From Vicinamibacteria bacterium (GTDB lineage: Bacteria; Acidobacteriota; Vicinamibacteria; Fen-336; JAGNNV01): DNA of 8,731 nucleotides. Position numbers and translations under genes: made by a program. The stretch covers positions 1 to 8,731 of the forward strand of contig JAENWE010000124.1 in the NCBI GenBank assembly GCA_016650185.1, read 5' to 3'. The notes under the pieces were generated by a model. The model was not told the origin of the DNA. It worked only from the letters and a program-made list of their open reading frames with translations, and did not search any database. Each line of letters opens with the position of its first letter. The first letter of the stretch is position 1. This document shows, piece after piece, positions 6,867 through 8,731 of this stretch.

Positions 6867-7637
6867 TCAAGCCTCTTCGCGCTCAGGTTCGGGAAGCGGG
6901 GGCGCGCTCTCGGGCCACCTGTACGTCACGATGCGCCGATCCACCTGCACGTCGCGAATCACGGTCAGGGGGTAGCAGGTTCGACGCCAGCCGTCTACGA
7001 CCACATCCCGGGACTGACCGACGCGCAATCGTATCGACCGAGCCACCACCGTGGTGCCCGCCGTCCAGTCTCTTTTGGGACTCCCGGCGATGACGACGAA
7101 GTCCGCTTCGCGCCCGGCGAAGGCCCGGCAGGCTTGAATCTGATCGCCGCTGAGCAAGCCTCCCAGGCGCGTGGCCGCGAGCCCTTCCAGAAGCGAGGCG
7201 CCTCGTCCCACCGTCCCATGGATAATGGTGTCAATGAAGGTGAGGATCGGGTCGCCCTTGGGATGATCAACCGCCAGGGTGATCGCGCGATAGATGCCCG
7301 AGGTGAAGAGGTAGGTCGCGATCCACCCCACCGGGGTGAAGAGGAAGAACGTCAACGGAGCCAGCGCGTTCACCTGAAGAGCCGCCGTCACCGCCATGGT
7401 CGGATCTATTCCCTCGATGGCCGCCCCGGGCTGGGCGAGCCTTATCGCAAGTCTCGCCCCCTCTTCGGCCGAGATGCGCGCCTGTTCGAAGAAGCCCGCA
7501 TAGCCGATTCGCACTCCCAGCCCGGCGGTCACAAGCGTCGACAGCATGGCGCCGCGGCGCATCTCTTGCCAATAACGCGCAGGAAGCAGGCACCGGAACA
7601 CTCCGACCAGTATTTCCAAAGTCCTGGAAGAATGCAT
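6867..7637 (-). CDS. Hypothetical membrane protein
   Basis: I do not recognise this protein. From ATG 7635-7637 it has 256 residues. An amphipathic N-terminus (LEILVGVFRCLLPARYWQEM) is followed by a hydrophobic stretch at about 30-50. A second, longer hydrophobic stretch at about 91-119 (NALAPLTFFLFTPVGWIATY onward) is wide enough for one or two helices. The C-terminal half (about 125-256) is polar and beta-strand-like, with TVVARSIRLRVGQSRDVVVDG and VDRRIVTYRWP, ending in a Pro/Glu-rich tail. It is probably a membrane anchor plus a cytoplasmic domain. The frame continues upstream to TTG 7731-7733 (288 residues), but those 32 residues are Arg/Pro-rich and do not resemble a membrane N-terminus. 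Neither start has a Shine-Dalgarno. It faces the ATPase/VWA/membrane unit tail to tail. Confidence 0.72.
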   Translation of the reverse strand: MHSSRTLEILVGVFRCLLPARYWQEMRRGAMLSTLVTAGLGVRIGYAGFFEQARISAEEGARLAIRLAQPGAAIEGIDPTMAVTAALQVNALAPLTFFLFTPVGWIATYLFTSGIYRAITLAVDHPKGDPILTFIDTIIHGTVGRGASLLEGLAATRLGGLLSGDQIQACRAFAGREADFVVIAGSPKRDWTAGTTVVARSIRLRVGQSRDVVVDGWRRTCYPLTVIRDVQVDRRIVTYRWPESAPPLPEPEREEA

Positions 7638-7793
7638 GGGCCGAGGGCGGCGGTCAAGTCCACGTAGCAGGATTCCAGGCCGGCAAGCGCACTGGGTAGC
7701 GAGGATCGATTGAACAGGAAAGATGTGATTCAAACGAACAGAAATGGTTTCCGGCCCGCCCGCGCTTTCAAACCGGCGAGCGAGCGACGGGGC
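7638..7793. other. Spacer between the hypothetical membrane gene and the SnoaL-like gene
   Basis: 156 nt, noticeably less GC-rich in the middle (about 7705-7745) than its surroundings, which fits a leftward promoter for the membrane gene. I see no intrinsic terminator for the SnoaL-like gene and cannot place a promoter with confidence. The sequence around TTG 7731-7733 could be a -35-like element rather than a start codon. Confidence 0.4.
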
Positions 7794-8342
7794 TCATCGA
7801 CGACGGCTGACCTTCTTCTTCGCCTTGGACTTGCTTACCTTGGGCGGTGTCTTGGGTTTGGCCTTGGTTTTGGGCGCGGCACGAGTCGCCTTCTTTACTT
7901 TCTTCTTGGCCGTCACTTTCTTCTTGGCCGTCTTTTTCTTCGGCGCGGCCACGTCCCCGCCTCCTCCGCTCATGTCGTAGAAGAACTCTTCGCGGACGAT
8001 CTTCCCGTCCCGGACCTCATAGAGCGCCACCTCCTCCATACGCATCTTCTTCCCGGCCATGGGACCCGCGACGGGGGTGACCACGAAGTTATAGATCACG
8101 GCGAAGCGATCTCCGTTCGGGAACGGGCCTTTCACCTCGGCGCTGTGAACCTTGTGATTGTCGATCCACCACTGGTTCTTGCCCCGAATCACGTCGCGGC
8201 CGCTCATCACGGCGGGCATGGTCTCGTCGCCTCGCGCTTCGACGCTCACGACATCGTCGCTCAGGAGCGTGTCCACCGCTTCGATGTTCTTGCCGGCGCG
8301 GCACAAGGCCACTAGTTGATCTGCGACTTCCTTGCTTGTCAT
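7794..8342 (-). CDS. SnoaL/NTF2-like protein with histone H1-like basic tail
   Basis: 182 residues. The first about 124 have the size and pattern of a SnoaL-like/NTF2-superfamily cone fold: N-terminal helix EVADQLVALCRAG, then DTLLSDDVVSVEARG, a GRDVIRGKNQWWIDN helix and strands RFAVIYNFVV, RMEEVALYEV and KIVREEFFYDM. The late DGKIVREEFFYD is a familiar ending of SnoaL-like domains. These folds serve as polyketide cyclases, isomerases or binding proteins; no specific activity can be assigned. A GGGG linker (126-129) leads to a 51-residue tail (132-182) with 21 Lys and 4 Arg and no acidic residue, rich in Ala, Pro, Thr and Val like bacterial histone H1-like proteins. The tail may bind DNA, RNA or polyphosphate (inference). 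Start ATG 8342 has a good ribosome binding site, AGAGGAAG (8351-8358), 8 nt upstream. It is followed by a 156-nt spacer, so it probably has its own promoter. Confidence 0.88.
   Translation of the reverse strand: MTSKEVADQLVALCRAGKNIEAVDTLLSDDVVSVEARGDETMPAVMSGRDVIRGKNQWWIDNHKVHSAEVKGPFPNGDRFAVIYNFVVTPVAGPMAGKKMRMEEVALYEVRDGKIVREEFFYDMSGGGGDVAAPKKKTAKKKVTAKKKVKKATRAAPKTKAKPKTPPKVSKSKAKKKVSRRR
7897..7932 (-). repeat. Tandem 18-bp direct repeat (2 copies) in the basic tail
   Basis: ACTTTCTTCTTGGCCGTC occurs twice head to tail, at 7897-7914 and 7915-7932, without a mismatch. It codes on the minus strand for two copies of a Thr-Ala-Lys-Lys-Lys-Val unit. Degenerate Lys-Lys-Lys units flank it on both sides. 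This points to growth of the tail by slippage or unequal exchange. Confidence 0.9.
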
Positions 8343-8350
8343 ATTCTTTT

Positions 8351-8358
8351 CTTCCTCT
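8351..8358 (-). promoter_or_regulatory. Strong ribosome binding site of the SnoaL-like gene
   Basis: AGAGGAAG on the minus strand lies 8 nt before ATG 8342, within an A/G-rich stretch. It is the clearest Shine-Dalgarno in the window, where most other starts have weak or no sites. This suggests efficient translation. Confidence 0.75.
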
Positions 8359-8568
8359 TACTTTTGCTGTTTCGCCGCTCGACCCTCGAAACGGCCAGAG
8401 GGAATCGTAGACCAAAGATGAAGACAAGGGTTGTCATATTTTCCGCGGTTCAGTTCGTTGAACACCGCGCTGTCTAGGATCCGGCCACGTGCTCTGGAAA
8501 CAGATCGGGCATCCAGCGCGCGGCCAAAGCAGCAGGAAAGACCAGACACAATGGCGCACGGCTGCTTT

Positions 8569-8592
8569 CCGACCGAAGAACGCCCCGGTCGG
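8569..8592 (-). terminator. Inverted repeat directly after the partial gene's stop codon
   Basis: CCGACCG (8569-8575) and CGGTCGG (8586-8592) form a perfect 7-bp GC-rich stem with a 10-nt loop. Read on the minus strand, the hairpin begins at the base immediately after the TGA stop (8593-8595). There is no T-tract after it, so it is not a standard intrinsic terminator. It may stabilise the 3' end or mark a factor-dependent stop. Confidence 0.45.
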
Positions 8593-8730
8593 TCAGCGAA
8601 TCTCGGGGCCCGGGGGTGCGACACTCACAAGGGGCACGTCCCAGTGGCCGTCGAGGATTTCGAACCGCCGCTGCTCTTCTTTCCTGAAGGTTTCCTGGTC
8701 CGGGTAGAGACGCTTCTGGATCGCCGCCTC
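8593..8730 (-). CDS. C-terminal end of an unidentified protein (cut by right edge)
   Basis: The last 45 codons of a leftward gene whose start lies beyond the window. The frame reads AAIQKRLYPDQETF, then RKEEQRRFEILDGHW, DVPLVSVAPPGPEIR and TGA. The mix of charged, aromatic and hydrophobic residues looks like genuine protein, and the other minus-strand frames here look poorer. The stretch is a charged helix followed by a short strand and a Pro/Gly-rich end. I cannot name the family. The stop is immediately followed by an inverted repeat, as expected at a gene end. It has the same orientation as the SnoaL-like gene, 250 nt away. Confidence 0.6.
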   Translation of the reverse strand, partial: EAAIQKRLYPDQETFRKEEQRRFEILDGHWDVPLVSVAPPGPEIR

Positions 8731-8731
8731 C

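Larger units (their letters stand above)
8343..8592. other. Upstream region of the SnoaL-like gene
   Basis: 250 nt without a supported gene. On the minus strand it should hold the SnoaL-like gene promoter. A weak sigma-70-like candidate is TTCAAC followed after 18 nt by TATGAC, around 8428-8460 (low confidence). It also contains the SnoaL-like gene ribosome binding site (8351-8358) and, at its far end, the inverted repeat after the partial gene. An 88-codon open frame (8358-8624, minus) crosses it but begins inside the neighbouring coding sequence in another frame and has no coding character. Confidence 0.45.

Noticed and set aside
8358..8624. 88-codon open frame on the minus strand before the SnoaL-like gene
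   Set aside because: It begins inside the preceding coding sequence in a different frame, covers the inverted repeat and likely promoter, ends in the SnoaL-like ribosome binding site, and has no family features.
1..8731. CRISPR array, tRNA, rRNA, insertion sequence or phage features
   Set aside because: No regularly spaced repeats, tRNA-like cloverleaf, rRNA segment, transposase motif or terminal inverted repeats were seen on either strand; this was by eye only, without covariance or profile searches.

Overview
The window is GC-rich (roughly 60-65 % by eye), densely coded, and has short intergenic gaps and frequent GTG/TTG starts. Nothing looks like phage, an insertion sequence, CRISPR, rRNA or tRNA. 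LepA, the ROK kinase and the MoxR/VWA pair resemble, from memory, proteins of Acidobacteriota or neighbouring deep-branching Gram-negative phyla. That placement is an impression from protein texture and was not tested.

Left part, minus strand (1-2334): a leftward unit made of a ROK-family sugar kinase followed 51 nt later by lepA (elongation factor 4). lepA runs off the left edge after 453 codons. A 154-nt gap (2335-2488) separates this unit from a divergent rightward unit.

Centre, plus strand (2489-6842): a three-gene run. It begins with a MoxR/magnesium-chelatase-like AAA+ ATPase (GTG start at 2489). A VWA-domain protein with an intact MIDAS motif follows 14 nt later. Next comes a multi-pass membrane protein resembling GT-C type glycosyltransferases. 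The first two form an ATPase/VWA pair of the general kind seen in RavA-ViaA, CbbQ-CbbO and BchI-BchD. The ATPase has an altered Walker B (Asn-Glu) and a four-cysteine insert, so it is the best candidate here for an uncharacterised system. The membrane protein reads open well upstream of its first conventional start codon and probably has an extra N-terminal transmembrane helix.

Right part, minus strand (6867-8731): an unrecognised membrane protein converges on the central unit with a 24-nt gap. Upstream of it is a SnoaL/NTF2-like protein with a 51-residue Lys/Ala/Pro-rich histone H1-like tail, partly built from a tandem 18-bp repeat. At the right edge is the last 45 codons of another leftward gene, with an inverted repeat directly after its stop codon.

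lepA and the ROK kinase are housekeeping/metabolic genes. The likely accessory biology lies in the ATPase/VWA pair with its membrane neighbour and in the tailed SnoaL-like protein.
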